DNA from: Leptospira soteropolitanensis
Lineage (GTDB): Bacteria; Spirochaetota; Leptospiria; Leptospirales; Leptospiraceae
Assembly: GCF_026151655.1 (NCBI RefSeq)
Contig: NZ_JAMQPN010000002.1
Coordinates: forward strand, 1-64,000
Length of the DNA: 64,000 bases
Reading direction: 5' to 3'
The position numbers were made by a program, and so were the translations under genes. Every line of letters begins with the position of its first letter. The first letter of the stretch is position 1. Shown one piece after another: positions 8,049 to 16,722 of the stretch. The notes under the pieces were generated by a model, which saw only the letters and a program-made list of their open reading frames with translations, was not told the origin of the DNA and searched no databases.

Positions 8049-8624
8049 CTAGATAGCCTTAGTTTCTTTAATGAGGAATTCGTAAAACTCAAATCTAAGG
8101 TTATAGGGAACTATTGTTTGTAAATTCTTCTCCAGTAAACGTTCAAATGAATCGAATTTACTACACTTGAGATTTTTTATTTCCTTCTTCAGTGGCTTAA
8201 TTGATCGTTGGTATTCTAGGGGAGTTAAAATCTTCTTCTTCATTTTCGATTTAAGATTCTTGAGATCATTTTTTAATTCCAAAATCTTTGAGTTAGTCAC
8301 TTCATGTTCCTCTTGAATTATTGGGATTTCCGATTTTATTGACTCAATATTCTCGAAAAATTGCTTAAGAATTATATAAAGTTTTATCAACATCCCTTCT
8401 GCTTTAAATATTCCTTCAGCATTCAAAAAAGATGATTTCGGATCGGCAAAACAGGGCTTGTGAAGTCCAGTAAGAAATCCAGAATAAGGTGAAAGTATTT
8501 CGATTGCAAAGTCACGTTTTGTTCTAAGGATAAATTTCGCTGTTAGCTCTACACCTTGATATTCGACTGTAATGAGGTCATCCTCAGTTTTTGTATTGGA
8601 GTCAGGATTGTTTGAAGAATTCAT
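8049..8624 (-). CDS. Coiled-coil protein in the antirepressor operon
   Basis: I start this 191-residue protein at the ATG at 8622-8624, which lies inside the last codons of the upstream gene (TATGAATTC) and so suggests translational coupling. The first ~70 residues are beta-rich, including VEYQGVELTAKFILRTKRDFAIEIL. Residues about 95-150 form a Lys/Glu-rich coiled coil. No family is recognised. It is the last of three minus-strand genes headed by the KilAC antirepressor, so a phage-regulatory or accessory role is likely, by position only. Confidence 0.5.
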   Translation of the reverse strand: MNSSNNPDSNTKTEDDLITVEYQGVELTAKFILRTKRDFAIEILSPYSGFLTGLHKPCFADPKSSFLNAEGIFKAEGMLIKLYIILKQFFENIESIKSEIPIIQEEHEVTNSKILELKNDLKNLKSKMKKKILTPLEYQRSIKPLKKEIKNLKCSKFDSFERLLEKNLQTIVPYNLRFEFYEFLIKETKAI

Positions 8625-8787
8625 AAGCCACCTCTTTAGCAATTGTTTTACGACGTTGCAAGTAAGGGGTTAATTCCCGTAAATTCCGTCGAATGATCAG
8701 AATATGAATAAATTTAACTTTGTCAAGTATTTTTATTCTCCCACTTAAGAACGGATCAAAATATAGTTTAAATATTTTTTTAGCCAT
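8602..8787 (-). CDS. Small basic protein downstream of the antirepressor
   Basis: The 61-residue frame begins at the ATG at 8785-8787, 6 bases after an AAGGGA site that lies within the 3' end of the antirepressor gene. It is strongly basic (FLSGRIKILDKVKF, IIRRNLRELTPYLQRRKTIAKEV). It overlaps its upstream neighbour by 43 bases and its downstream neighbour by 23. Chained overlaps of this kind are typical of phage operons. Function is unknown. Confidence 0.45.
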   Translation of the reverse strand: MAKKIFKLYFDPFLSGRIKILDKVKFIHILIIRRNLRELTPYLQRRKTIAKEVAYEFFKQS

Positions 8788-9356
8788 ATTAATCCCTTGG
8801 GAGTAACGTAAGTAGTTATCATCCATATATTTCTATTTGAATTAAGCGTCGGTATTAAACGAAAATATTCTTTTGTTATAAATTTTTGATACGGTTCGTT
8901 GTGCTTTTTTCCAGACATTAAAATTTTAGCATCTCTCAAAATTTGGAATAGGATGTTTCGCCCAATATTAAAATTTAGAATTTTTGCAACGGTATTCAAT
9001 TGGATACATCCATCTGGTATGTTGAATCCTAAGGGAATTTGGATCGAGTTCTCAATATTAGTAAGGGCATTTTTAAGATCATTATTTTCATGTTCGAGCC
9101 AATGAATAACTTCTAAGGTCATCTTCTTCATTTCCAATTCTGTTCTTGCACCTTCAAGTGAACTTGAAGGTTTCATTTCTTTTTTAATTGCAAATACCAT
9201 TTCCTCGGATAGAAATGTCGTTCTCCCATTTTCGATGTATCCAGGATATAATCTTCGTGTATGAATTCGAATTGCTTCAGGTGTGACTCCTAAGATAGAT
9301 GCAACTTCTTGGATGCTCATTAATTTGTTCTCTGGCAGAGATTTTATTTTTTTCAT
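8745..9356 (-). CDS. Phage antirepressor-like protein (HTH + KilAC)
   Basis: The 203-residue protein has an N-terminal MerR-like helix-turn-helix (MSIQEVASILGVTPEAIRIHTRRLYPG), a short helical linker at residues 60-100, and a C-terminal KilAC (phage antirepressor Ant) domain: NTVAKILNFNIGRNILFQIL, FITKEYFRLIP and TTYVTPKGLIWLKKYL. KilAC proteins modulate lysogeny in temperate phages by opposing repressors. The gene is divergent from 9491 across a 134-base region with two palindromes. This supports an origin of the 4-10 kb segment as a temperate-phage or phage-like element. Domain call is good; the regulated target is unknown. Confidence 0.75.
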   Translation of the reverse strand: MKKIKSLPENKLMSIQEVASILGVTPEAIRIHTRRLYPGYIENGRTTFLSEEMVFAIKKEMKPSSSLEGARTELEMKKMTLEVIHWLEHENNDLKNALTNIENSIQIPLGFNIPDGCIQLNTVAKILNFNIGRNILFQILRDAKILMSGKKHNEPYQKFITKEYFRLIPTLNSNRNIWMITTYVTPKGLIWLKKYLNYILIRS

Positions 9357-9385
9357 TCCGTATTCCTCTTTTAATTAGTAACGCA

Positions 9386-9404
9386 GGGAAAAAATATTTT
9401 TCCC
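9386..9404. promoter_or_regulatory. GC-capped palindrome upstream of the antirepressor gene
   Basis: GGGAAAAA and TTTTTCCC face each other across a 3-base centre, 30 bases upstream of the antirepressor ATG. In an AT-rich divergent intergenic region this could be an operator. It could also act as a small terminator. Confidence 0.3.
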
Positions 9405-9462
9405 GAGTGAGGATGAAAATGAAGTCCAAAAAAAGATTAAAAAATTACTACTAAATATGTAA

Positions 9463-9476
9463 TGACTAATTAGTCA
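9463..9476. promoter_or_regulatory. Perfect 14-bp palindrome, candidate operator
   Basis: TGACTAATTAGTCA is a perfect two-fold palindrome 14 bases upstream of the ATG at 9491, in the region shared with the divergent antirepressor gene. Its size and symmetry fit a dimeric repressor. No repressor with known specificity is in the window; the helix-turn-helix antirepressor and the ribbon-helix-helix protein are candidates. Confidence 0.4.
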
Positions 9477-9490
9477 GTAAGGGATAATAA

Positions 9491-9799
9491 ATGAGCAATA
9501 ATACTTTAGAATACAGATTTTTAGATGATTTTGATACTTATTCGGTAGGCTTAATTCCTGAAAGTAGAAAGATAACGAAGGATTACTTGAATTTACAAAA
9601 TATCAAGTCCAATCCTAGGATAGAATTTAAAGATAATAGTGGTAACATCGAAATAATGTCCTTAGTTCAAATTAAAACTGATTACTTTGCAACAGGTTAT
9701 ATATCGGGTCTCAGTATCGGGGTAAAAGTTTCTCATTTAAAAAATGATAAAAATAAGGTTTCTTTGTATATAGTAATAAATACGAAAGAATGCAATTGA
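9491..9799 (+). CDS. Unknown 102-residue protein
   Basis: The ATG follows AAGGGA at good spacing. The product is soluble, beta-rich (IEFKDNSGNIEIMSLVQIKTDYF, ISGLSIGVKVSHL) and without signal peptide. It is transcribed divergently from the antirepressor and may share its operator. I recognise no family. Confidence 0.5.
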   Translation: MSNNTLEYRFLDDFDTYSVGLIPESRKITKDYLNLQNIKSNPRIEFKDNSGNIEIMSLVQIKTDYFATGYISGLSIGVKVSHLKNDKNKVSLYIVINTKECN

Positions 9800-9927
9800 C
9801 TACTTGGTTCAAAATAGACATCATTTACCCAAATTATATGGCATTTTAGATCGACAGATTAAACGTAGTCTTACCCTCTTTTTACAAGACAGTTTTCCAA
9901 TAAAGACAAAAATTTTGGAATTAGACT

Positions 9928-10164
9928 ATGACACATTTAAAAAAATCCGTCTTCTTGAATGCGATTAAGGTGGTCACCTATCACGAAAGAATGGGTAGTA
10001 TAACCCAATTATACAGCTCATCAGCCTTTGAATTTATAGAGAGCCATAGTTTTGAAGCATGTCATACGCATTTATGCTCACTAAAGAGCAATGGAATTGC
10101 AGAATCTTTTGAAAAAACAATCAAAAGAGATTATCCTTTTACATGCCGAGTGCACGTTGTATAA
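9928..10164 (+). pseudogene. IS3-family transposase remnant
   Basis: The 78-codon frame matches only the C-terminal half of an IS3-group DDE transposase (IS2/IS407 type). YSSSAFEFIESHSFEACHTH corresponds to the region after the second Asp. LKSNGIAESFEKTIKRDYPF matches the usual SNGMAEAFVKTxKRDYV box containing the catalytic Glu. The second Asp itself, normally in a DNG or DRG motif, is lost (MGSITQ), and both ends are missing. No terminal repeats or second open frame are visible. It is a dead fragment that marks past insertion activity. Confidence 0.65.
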
Positions 10165-10445
10165 ATTGTAATGATAATTTTGTTTTTATTGATCGAAGAC
10201 TAGAATACGTTTGACCCTAGTAAAGGTTTGAAATTGAAATCAGCAAAGCAATTTTTGTAAGCAAAGCTAAAAATGTCTTTCTGATTTCTTTTTGGTGCGG
10301 ACATTCCAGTAAGGATAATTATCCTTTACTCAGATTCTCTATATTATCTGTCTCGTTTTCTTTGATGCCGTCTAACTTTTAAAAAAAAATATTGCCATTA
10401 CGAAATATTAATTACAATGTAACTCGTATGACACGTATTTGGTTA
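10165..10445. other. Intergenic region with a palindrome at 10311-10326
   Basis: No gene is apparent. AAGGATAATTATCCTT at 10311-10326 is a perfect 16-bp palindrome, nearly extended by GT and AC on the flanks. It lies about 120 bases upstream of the start of the large repeat-protein gene and could be an operator. Confidence 0.35.
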
Positions 10446-10496
10446 ATGAAGAATAGATTTTTTTTGTATTTATATGCAATAATTGTATTTTCTTAA
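10446..10496 (+). other. Out-of-frame signal-peptide ORF of the large repeat protein
   Basis: ATG at 10446 opens MKNRFFLYLYAIIVFS then a stop. The downstream giant frame is open from 10457 but has no ATG, GTG or TTG until 10604. The run of eight T at 10458-10465 lies between them. One extra T would join the ATG and a basic, hydrophobic leader to the long frame. The present sequence is thus one base away from a complete secreted protein. Confidence 0.5.
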
Positions 10497-10603
10497 TCAA
10501 TTCACAGCAATCTGGAGGACAAAGTCCGCTAGAAGCATTAATTTCGTTTGTTTCACTAGGAAGTACCGTTCAGACAAATAGCACGGGGGTAGTCGATACG
10601 CCT

Positions 10604-13600
10604 GTGCAGACACCGACATCTAATTCGACTTTATCTAATGAAATTGTTGTTTCTGCTGGAATTGTTCCGATACCCACTGGAAGTTCTTTTATTTTTGGTA
10701 CGCTTAGTTCAGGTGAGACTGCCTCACGAGATTTTTCGATCCGAAACACGTCTAGCAAGGACTGGGTTCTCGCTGATAGTTCAGCAATCCAGATTCTTGG
10801 GAATGATTTTTCCCAATTTACATTAGAATGGAATGGAACGAAGGTTATTCCCGCAGGTCAGGAAATTAGGTTTCGAGTAATCTTTACTCCGACCTCGGCA
10901 GGAACAAAAAATAGCTCTGTTAAGATTTCATTTTCAAAAACAACGGATGTCATCTCATTTCAATTGCAGGGGATTTCTTCGACTGATCCTGTTCCTGACA
11001 TTTTTATTACAAATAATTCTAATTGGATCAAGAGCGGTGCAAGTTTCAATTTTGGTTCTATTCAAGAGAATACTACTGGAATAACTTCGCAATTTAAAGT
11101 CCAGAATTTAGGTACCGCTACATTATCAATAACTGGGTTACCTCGAATAAGTGTAATTGGTGCGAATGCAAATGAGTTTATTTTAATTCAAGATGTAAGT
11201 TCATCGATTTCGGCAAAATTTGAATCAAATTTTACGATCAAATTTGCACCAACTTCCTCAGGTAGTAAGTTTGCAAGTCTTGTTATTAATTCAAATGATC
11301 CTGATAATCCTTCCTATGTGGTTTCATTATCTGGAACTGGAACTCCCACTCCCAGACCAAAGCTTTCTGTTCTTGAAGGTACTGTATCTAAGTTGAATCA
11401 ATCAGATTTAATATTTGGAAAGGTCGTATTGAATCAGAGCAACCAGAAAAGATTAACTTTAAAAAATACTGGCGATGCAAATTTGATTTTTTCATCGAAC
11501 GCAGTTCTTAGCGGAACTAATGGGAATCATTATAATTTAGGTAATAATATCACTGGAGTCACGTTAACTCCAGGTCAAAGTTTAGAATTATCCTTAAATT
11601 TCTCACCTTCGTCTCTTGGTGCCAAAATTGCACAGTTGGCTCTTAACAGTAATGATACATCGTTAATTCTAAATTTACTTGGAGAAGGTGTTAATGCTCC
11701 CCAACCTTCGATAACGATATTAGATTCATCACTTGTTCTATCTTCAAACGATAGTTTATCTTTGGGATTGAATAGAGTGGGTAGTCCAGCAGTTGAAAAA
11801 CAGATTACAATACGTAATGATGGATCTGGTGATTTAAATTTTAATTCAACTCCAGTTACAATTTCTGGACTAGGAGCATCTCATTTTAGATTTATTTCAA
11901 TGGGGATAACTAAACTATCTCCTAGTCAGAGTGTAACGCTTACAATACAGTATATACCGACAACAACCGAGACGCATAATGCAGTTTTGGTAGTCTCGAC
12001 TAATGATCCAACACGTCCAAGTTTCACTTTGAATCTTACTGGGGTGGGTTATCCTGCACTCTGCAGTGGTTGCCCAGATACCGAGGCTCCCCTCATATCA
12101 AAGTTTCAGTTTCTCACGAATTCAGCTTCGCCTGGTTCGACGATTGTTCTGCGAGTTTTTATATCAGATTCTCAAAGTAGTTTGAGATACATTGTCGTAA
12201 ATATAATGAGTCCAACTTATAGAAATACTGGGAAAGGTCAGATTCTAGCCAAATTTCTAGAAAATCAAGACATAAGTTCTGGTTATGTAGATATTCCATT
12301 CAGCTTAACCGATGGATTTGAAAATGGAGAATGGCGAGTTTCTTTCCTTTCAGCTACCGACTCCAAATTAAATTCTAATCAGTATAGCTATCGATCGGAT
12401 GTATCATCTAGTTATCTTGCACAATATATCTTTTCGAATAATTCGTATATACCTTCTATCTTATCAACGACTCAAAGCGTTTTAAATTTTTCGGGAGGTA
12501 CTTATGTAGATACAACTCCTCCTTCATTAATTTCATTTACTCCACTAGTTACATCTAAAAATGGTTCAGGGTCGATTCCCTTTCGAGCACAATTATCTGA
12601 GAATAATTCATCGATATACTTTTTTTATGTTTCAATGCAAAGTCCAATCAAAGCTGGGAGTACATATTTAAGAAGTTATGCTAACGCCAAAATGGAGTAT
12701 AACTCAGCCACAGGTTACTTCGAAGGAAGTTCCCAGATAGAGGATTACTTTGATAACGGAAACTGGGAAGTGACTTCAATTTCAATAAATGATCAATTTG
12801 GTAACAATATTCAGTATAGTTTGTTACCTTCTTACAGTGAGTCTTACTTTACGATTGTAACTTCTCCTAGCATTACTGTTTCAAACATTCCAATTCCCCC
12901 CAAAATCGCTATTTCAGGTCTCAATTCGGATCTACAGGTGCCAGTCATCCAAAGTATTGAATTAGTGACACCTACTGCTAGTCCAGGTAGCAATGCGATT
13001 TATAAAGTGTATGCGACTGATTCTGGCGGAGCCAGTCTTGGCGATACTTATGCAACCGCTGAATTTGTTTCGCCTTCTCGTTGGACAAGTAGCTCCAATG
13101 GTAATTCGATTTCTCAGTCAAAACCATACAATTCGTTAGGTGGTTACTATCAATTTGAATTTCCAGTCACAAATGGGCTTGAAACTGGCAATTGGAGGTT
13201 GAAAAAAATTAATTTTTCTGATAAGAATTCTAATCAAGCTATTTATGAGAAAGACTCAAACAATGAATGCAACAATAAGTATTTTCTTTCTAGCAATGGA
13301 GGTTATACCGTATCTGGAATCAATTATTCTCCCTCAGTGACAGTATCATCTTCTGGATATAATGTTCCATCACCTGATTCAACTCCTCCCGTATTGACAT
13401 CAGTTCAGATTTTAACGAGCAATGCAACTCCTGGAAGTAGTATAGACTTTCGAATTTATGCATCAGACGCTGGCTCTGGTTTGCGATCTGCATATGCATA
13501 TTTCATGAGTCCAAATTTTTTCACAACGGGAAATGGTTATACTACTGAATATATTGAGACAAAATCATATAACGCAATTGGAGGATACTTTGAAGGTACG

Positions 13601-14602
13601 ATCAAATTAAAGAATTACCAACAAAATGGAAATTGGCAAATCGGAAACGTATTCTTATACGACAACAATAGTAACTCATCAATTTATCAATTTAACAGGA
13701 GCTTAAGCACTAGCAAGTATACATTAGGTTCATCTGTTACTGTAGTCAACCTTTCAAATTCGGTCTTGGTCAGTGGGATGACTATAGACTCATCCCCTCC
13801 TGTATTATCTTCTGTGATTAACTCAACTGGGACAAGAAGTGGGTCAGGGATTGCTACATATTATGTTCAGGCAACAGATGATGTGTCGGGTGTCGCAAGT
13901 ATTTCACTAAGCATTAGAAATATAGATGCACAACCTACGGAAACTAAGTCGTCATCCTGTGCTTTTGAAACAAATCGCTGGAGGTGTGATGTGAAATTTG
14001 ATGCCTATGAATCAACCTCTCAATGGCAAGTAAGTGCTATTGGTATATCTGATATTTCTGGAAAGTCCTCAACTTATCAAAGAGATACTTCTAAATCAAA
14101 TACAAATTTTGTTCTACAGGGAGTTATTACTGGAATAGGTCTACCTGCGATTCTAAACTTAACTGGAATGAATCCTGATACAACTCCTCCTACAATTCAA
14201 AGCATTAGTTATAATCCAACAAGTATCAATTCCTGTGGCTTCGTTACAATAAAATTAAAAGCTTCAGATTTGAATGCTGGGATATCTACCTCTTTATCCG
14301 CATATTTACATTCGAACACAAAGTTTTCAACAGGTAGCGGGACAAGTTTATCGACTTATTTTTCTTATCATCAATCTACGAATGAATTTATTTCCTACGT
14401 TTTCTTATCTTCAGCAAATGATATGGGAATTTGGAGATTGAATGAGATTCGACTTAATGATAAAACTGAAAATTCAATTGCATATAAATATCAACCAACT
14501 TTAAGTACTGTCAATTATGCAACGGCAAAGAATTCATATGACCCAATTGCAAATTGGAGTGTTAGCGGTCTGCCTATTGGAAATGGGGTAAATAAGCAGT
14601 AA
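10604..14602 (+). CDS. Giant surface protein with HYDIN/ASH-type repeats
   Basis: The long frame (1332 codons from GTG 10604, open back to 10457) encodes about four N-terminal ASH/HYDIN ('choice-of-anchor D') beta-sandwich repeats to residue ~490. Each has an FG..., a TxxRxFxIxN strand, a PGQ or PSQ, and an F(T/S)PxSxG ending such as NSNDPDNPSYVVSLSGTG. Then follow about five repeats of 130-180 residues beginning D(T/S)xPP or DTEAP and containing SPGS and a GNWxxxxIxxxD core. There are few Cys and many Ser, Asn and Thr, as in exported adhesins. The GTG at 10604 leaves no signal peptide. The natural start is probably ATG 10446, now out of frame at a T8 tract. Binding partner unknown. Confidence 0.75.
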   Translation: MQTPTSNSTLSNEIVVSAGIVPIPTGSSFIFGTLSSGETASRDFSIRNTSSKDWVLADSSAIQILGNDFSQFTLEWNGTKVIPAGQEIRFRVIFTPTSAGTKNSSVKISFSKTTDVISFQLQGISSTDPVPDIFITNNSNWIKSGASFNFGSIQENTTGITSQFKVQNLGTATLSITGLPRISVIGANANEFILIQDVSSSISAKFESNFTIKFAPTSSGSKFASLVINSNDPDNPSYVVSLSGTGTPTPRPKLSVLEGTVSKLNQSDLIFGKVVLNQSNQKRLTLKNTGDANLIFSSNAVLSGTNGNHYNLGNNITGVTLTPGQSLELSLNFSPSSLGAKIAQLALNSNDTSLILNLLGEGVNAPQPSITILDSSLVLSSNDSLSLGLNRVGSPAVEKQITIRNDGSGDLNFNSTPVTISGLGASHFRFISMGITKLSPSQSVTLTIQYIPTTTETHNAVLVVSTNDPTRPSFTLNLTGVGYPALCSGCPDTEAPLISKFQFLTNSASPGSTIVLRVFISDSQSSLRYIVVNIMSPTYRNTGKGQILAKFLENQDISSGYVDIPFSLTDGFENGEWRVSFLSATDSKLNSNQYSYRSDVSSSYLAQYIFSNNSYIPSILSTTQSVLNFSGGTYVDTTPPSLISFTPLVTSKNGSGSIPFRAQLSENNSSIYFFYVSMQSPIKAGSTYLRSYANAKMEYNSATGYFEGSSQIEDYFDNGNWEVTSISINDQFGNNIQYSLLPSYSESYFTIVTSPSITVSNIPIPPKIAISGLNSDLQVPVIQSIELVTPTASPGSNAIYKVYATDSGGASLGDTYATAEFVSPSRWTSSSNGNSISQSKPYNSLGGYYQFEFPVTNGLETGNWRLKKINFSDKNSNQAIYEKDSNNECNNKYFLSSNGGYTVSGINYSPSVTVSSSGYNVPSPDSTPPVLTSVQILTSNATPGSSIDFRIYASDAGSGLRSAYAYFMSPNFFTTGNGYTTEYIETKSYNAIGGYFEGTIKLKNYQQNGNWQIGNVFLYDNNSNSSIYQFNRSLSTSKYTLGSSVTVVNLSNSVLVSGMTIDSSPPVLSSVINSTGTRSGSGIATYYVQATDDVSGVASISLSIRNIDAQPTETKSSSCAFETNRWRCDVKFDAYESTSQWQVSAIGISDISGKSSTYQRDTSKSNTNFVLQGVITGIGLPAILNLTGMNPDTTPPTIQSISYNPTSINSCGFVTIKLKASDLNAGISTSLSAYLHSNTKFSTGSGTSLSTYFSYHQSTNEFISYVFLSSANDMGIWRLNEIRLNDKTENSIAYKYQPTLSTVNYATAKNSYDPIANWSVSGLPIGNGVNKQ

Positions 14603-14702
14603 CTGTCTAAATATATAAAGGATGTGAATGAAATGAAGAAGAAATATTTATAATTGTTTGTTAATATTCTATTTTCAGGAACTAACGAAGATTTTGGAGT
14701 TT

Positions 14703-14903
14703 TTATTTCTTATATTCTAAATAATCATTCCATTCTTTGATAAGATGATCCCTGGATTTTTTAGCTTCTTGATCAGTAGAAAAAGCAAAGAATTCTCTTG
14801 GATATTTGATAGTATAGTCACCGTCTTCACCTTTTAAAAATTCTTTCCATTCGACTGGGAATCTAAATTTCTTTGCTTTCTTATCTTCCGATACGGGTCT
14901 GAC
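14703..14903 (-). pseudogene. Headless 66-codon gene relic
   Basis: On the minus strand a frame runs from just after a stop near 14904 to TAA at 14703-14705. It gives a protein-like sequence with FRFPVEWKEFLKGEDGDYTI and STDQEAKKSRDHLIKEWNDYL. There is no ATG, GTG or TTG in the frame, so it cannot be expressed as it stands. The codon use and charged helix at the end look like a real small protein. It is probably the 3' part of a lost gene of unknown family. Confidence 0.4.
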
Positions 14904-14941
14904 TTAATGAATGTTTTTTAAGGAAACAGATATTCCATTGA

Positions 14942-15034
14942 TTTCAGTTAAATTATACAAATCTGCTTACTGATCTGGATAAACTTGTTAGCCATGCTTT
15001 CTTAGAGGTTGAGGCAAGCGAAATATCATTTTGA
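14942..15034 (+). pseudogene. Relic of a paralogue of the 7744 gene
   Basis: The frame reads YTNLLTDLDKLVSHAFLEVE then ASEISF and a stop. It matches the end of the intact 75-residue protein at 7744-7971 (YTSLLSDMDYLVRLAFLEVE, ASEITL) at about 18 of 26 positions. A stop precedes it directly and the rest of the gene is missing. It shows that the 7744 family, and perhaps its whole operon, was once present a second time. Confidence 0.6.
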
Positions 15035-15306
15035 CCTTTAATTTCCACATATCCTTAGCTACACTACGCTATTTATTCTCATGATCTAAAGCATTCTATT
15101 TTCAATTGGAATACGCCTCTAATTTCTGTTGTTTAGTTAAATTTTTCCGACGATATTTTTTTAATAAATTTTGGGTTTTCTTATATATATCCAATTTAAA
15201 TTGTCCCACCCATATGCATCTGAACTTACAAAAAAAAATCGAAAAAACCTAAAAAAAAATCTCAATTAACGGGACAGAGATTTAAAACATCCCGAATTCC
15301 ATTTGT

Positions 15307-16674
15307 ATGAAATATGGAATAGAATACGCTGATGGTTTTCTCTATATTGCAACTTCATTGGGATACTTTAAAATAGAAGCTTATCCATCTTTGCGAGTTT
15401 GGAAAAAAGAAACTCATGTTGACCAGGATTGGTTCGAAGTTGATGGAATCGAGCTATCTTCTCGTCATTATCTTATTGGGATATTTGCAATAATTTTCGA
15501 AGGTTTTTATTCAACAGAAGATGATTTAGTCAAAATTTTTAATGATTATTCCGAAATAGTATCACTTCCGCAGGAAATTTACTTACTTCCCATTATCAAA
15601 AATGACCTGTCTCCAAGTTTGACGCAGATTCCATTCATTAAAATGAGCAAATGGTTTCCCAGGAAATTTATGACTATATACAAGGAATGCCGAAAATTTT
15701 TTAAAACAATTCCACCTCACTATTTAGAAGCGGTAGAAGGCGTGAATTTTTTTAAAAAGAATAAACATTTTAACTTATTGAAGGAATTTTCGAGAAATGA
15801 AAAATTTTATGAATTGTTTAAAGCTAATCATGGACTTGCTTTTTATTATTTTTCCACGGGGAACCATTTTAACTTAAAAAAGGAAATATTGTACAAAGAC
15901 TTATTGAATAAAAACCAAAAAGAGATTGGTCATGCTTTGGGATTTAAATCTTTCGAAGTTTCATTGCTAAAGAAGATATCAAAAGATATGCTATCTGAGT
16001 ATCTAATTAGGATGTTAATCGACTTAGTAAGAAAAGGGCAATACGGAAAAATATTCTCTCATTTAAAGCAAATCACTTTGATTACAGTTTATTTTTTATC
16101 GGATCTTTATAGAAAAAATTCAAAGGCGATTCCGAGTATTTCTTTTCTTGATGACCAACACTCCATATATGGAAACGACTTTAGACTTTGTTTTATTTTT
16201 GATGACAGGTTAAATTTTTTAGAGTTTGAAAGGAGGTATCTTCATGGTTTTGAAATGTTTATCAAAGTTCATGAAAGATTTCCATTTGTTAGATTTAAAA
16301 GAATGAACCACTTTTTTAAATTTCAGGATAAATTAGAAGATGAAATTTGGAAGAACTCACCGAAAAAGATTTTTCAAGAACCCAGCATTCCTTGGCAAGG
16401 GAATCTCTTTATCCAACCAATTTTAAACGATGCTATCCTGTATGAGGAAGGATGTGTTCAGAAACATTGCTGTTTTGACTTTGCAAAAGATATTGAGAAA
16501 GGTAATTATTTCTTTTTTAAGGTCTTGTATCCTATGCGAGCAACACTAGCTATCATGAAAGAGGGTAAGTATTGGATTTTCTCTGAAATAAAAGCGAAAA
16601 GAAATAGAAGGGTTTCTGAGAAAACTTGGCAGTTCGTCAAAAGTTGGTTAGATGACAATAACATCTACTATTGA
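15307..16674 (+). CDS. PcfJ-like protein
   Basis: The 455-residue protein starts at ATG 15307. Its last ~110 residues resemble the C-terminal part of PcfJ-like proteins: EEGCVQKHCCFDFAKDIEKG, then FKVLYPMRATLAIM, EGKYWIFSEIKAKRNRRVS and a final (V)xxW helix. In that family a Cys-containing CVxxY-type motif precedes a strand pair and an xxGxxN loop. The first ~340 residues are helical and Phe/Lys-rich without known domain. PcfJ was named in a conjugative plasmid, but members occur widely in mobile DNA and their activity is not established. It stands alone between relics and the restriction locus. Confidence 0.5.
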   Translation: MKYGIEYADGFLYIATSLGYFKIEAYPSLRVWKKETHVDQDWFEVDGIELSSRHYLIGIFAIIFEGFYSTEDDLVKIFNDYSEIVSLPQEIYLLPIIKNDLSPSLTQIPFIKMSKWFPRKFMTIYKECRKFFKTIPPHYLEAVEGVNFFKKNKHFNLLKEFSRNEKFYELFKANHGLAFYYFSTGNHFNLKKEILYKDLLNKNQKEIGHALGFKSFEVSLLKKISKDMLSEYLIRMLIDLVRKGQYGKIFSHLKQITLITVYFLSDLYRKNSKAIPSISFLDDQHSIYGNDFRLCFIFDDRLNFLEFERRYLHGFEMFIKVHERFPFVRFKRMNHFFKFQDKLEDEIWKNSPKKIFQEPSIPWQGNLFIQPILNDAILYEEGCVQKHCCFDFAKDIEKGNYFFFKVLYPMRATLAIMKEGKYWIFSEIKAKRNRRVSEKTWQFVKSWLDDNNIYY

Positions 16675-16722
16675 ATTCGAAGTTCAAAATAAAAGTAGGT
16701 TAAATCGAATTTCAGAATTCTC

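Larger units (their letters stand above)
14603..15306. other. Degenerate spacer with two gene relics
   Basis: This 700-base stretch contains the two relics at 14703-14903 and 14942-15034. The rest, 15035-15306, is AT-rich with A-tracts and the word ATTGTCCCACCC at 15200-15211, which recurs at 36837-36848 and, inverted, near 33080. I see no intact gene. Confidence 0.45.

Noticed and set aside
10050..10164. Active IS3 element
   Set aside because: Only the C-terminal part of the transposase remains; the DNG/DRG Asp is lost and no second frame or terminal repeat is seen.
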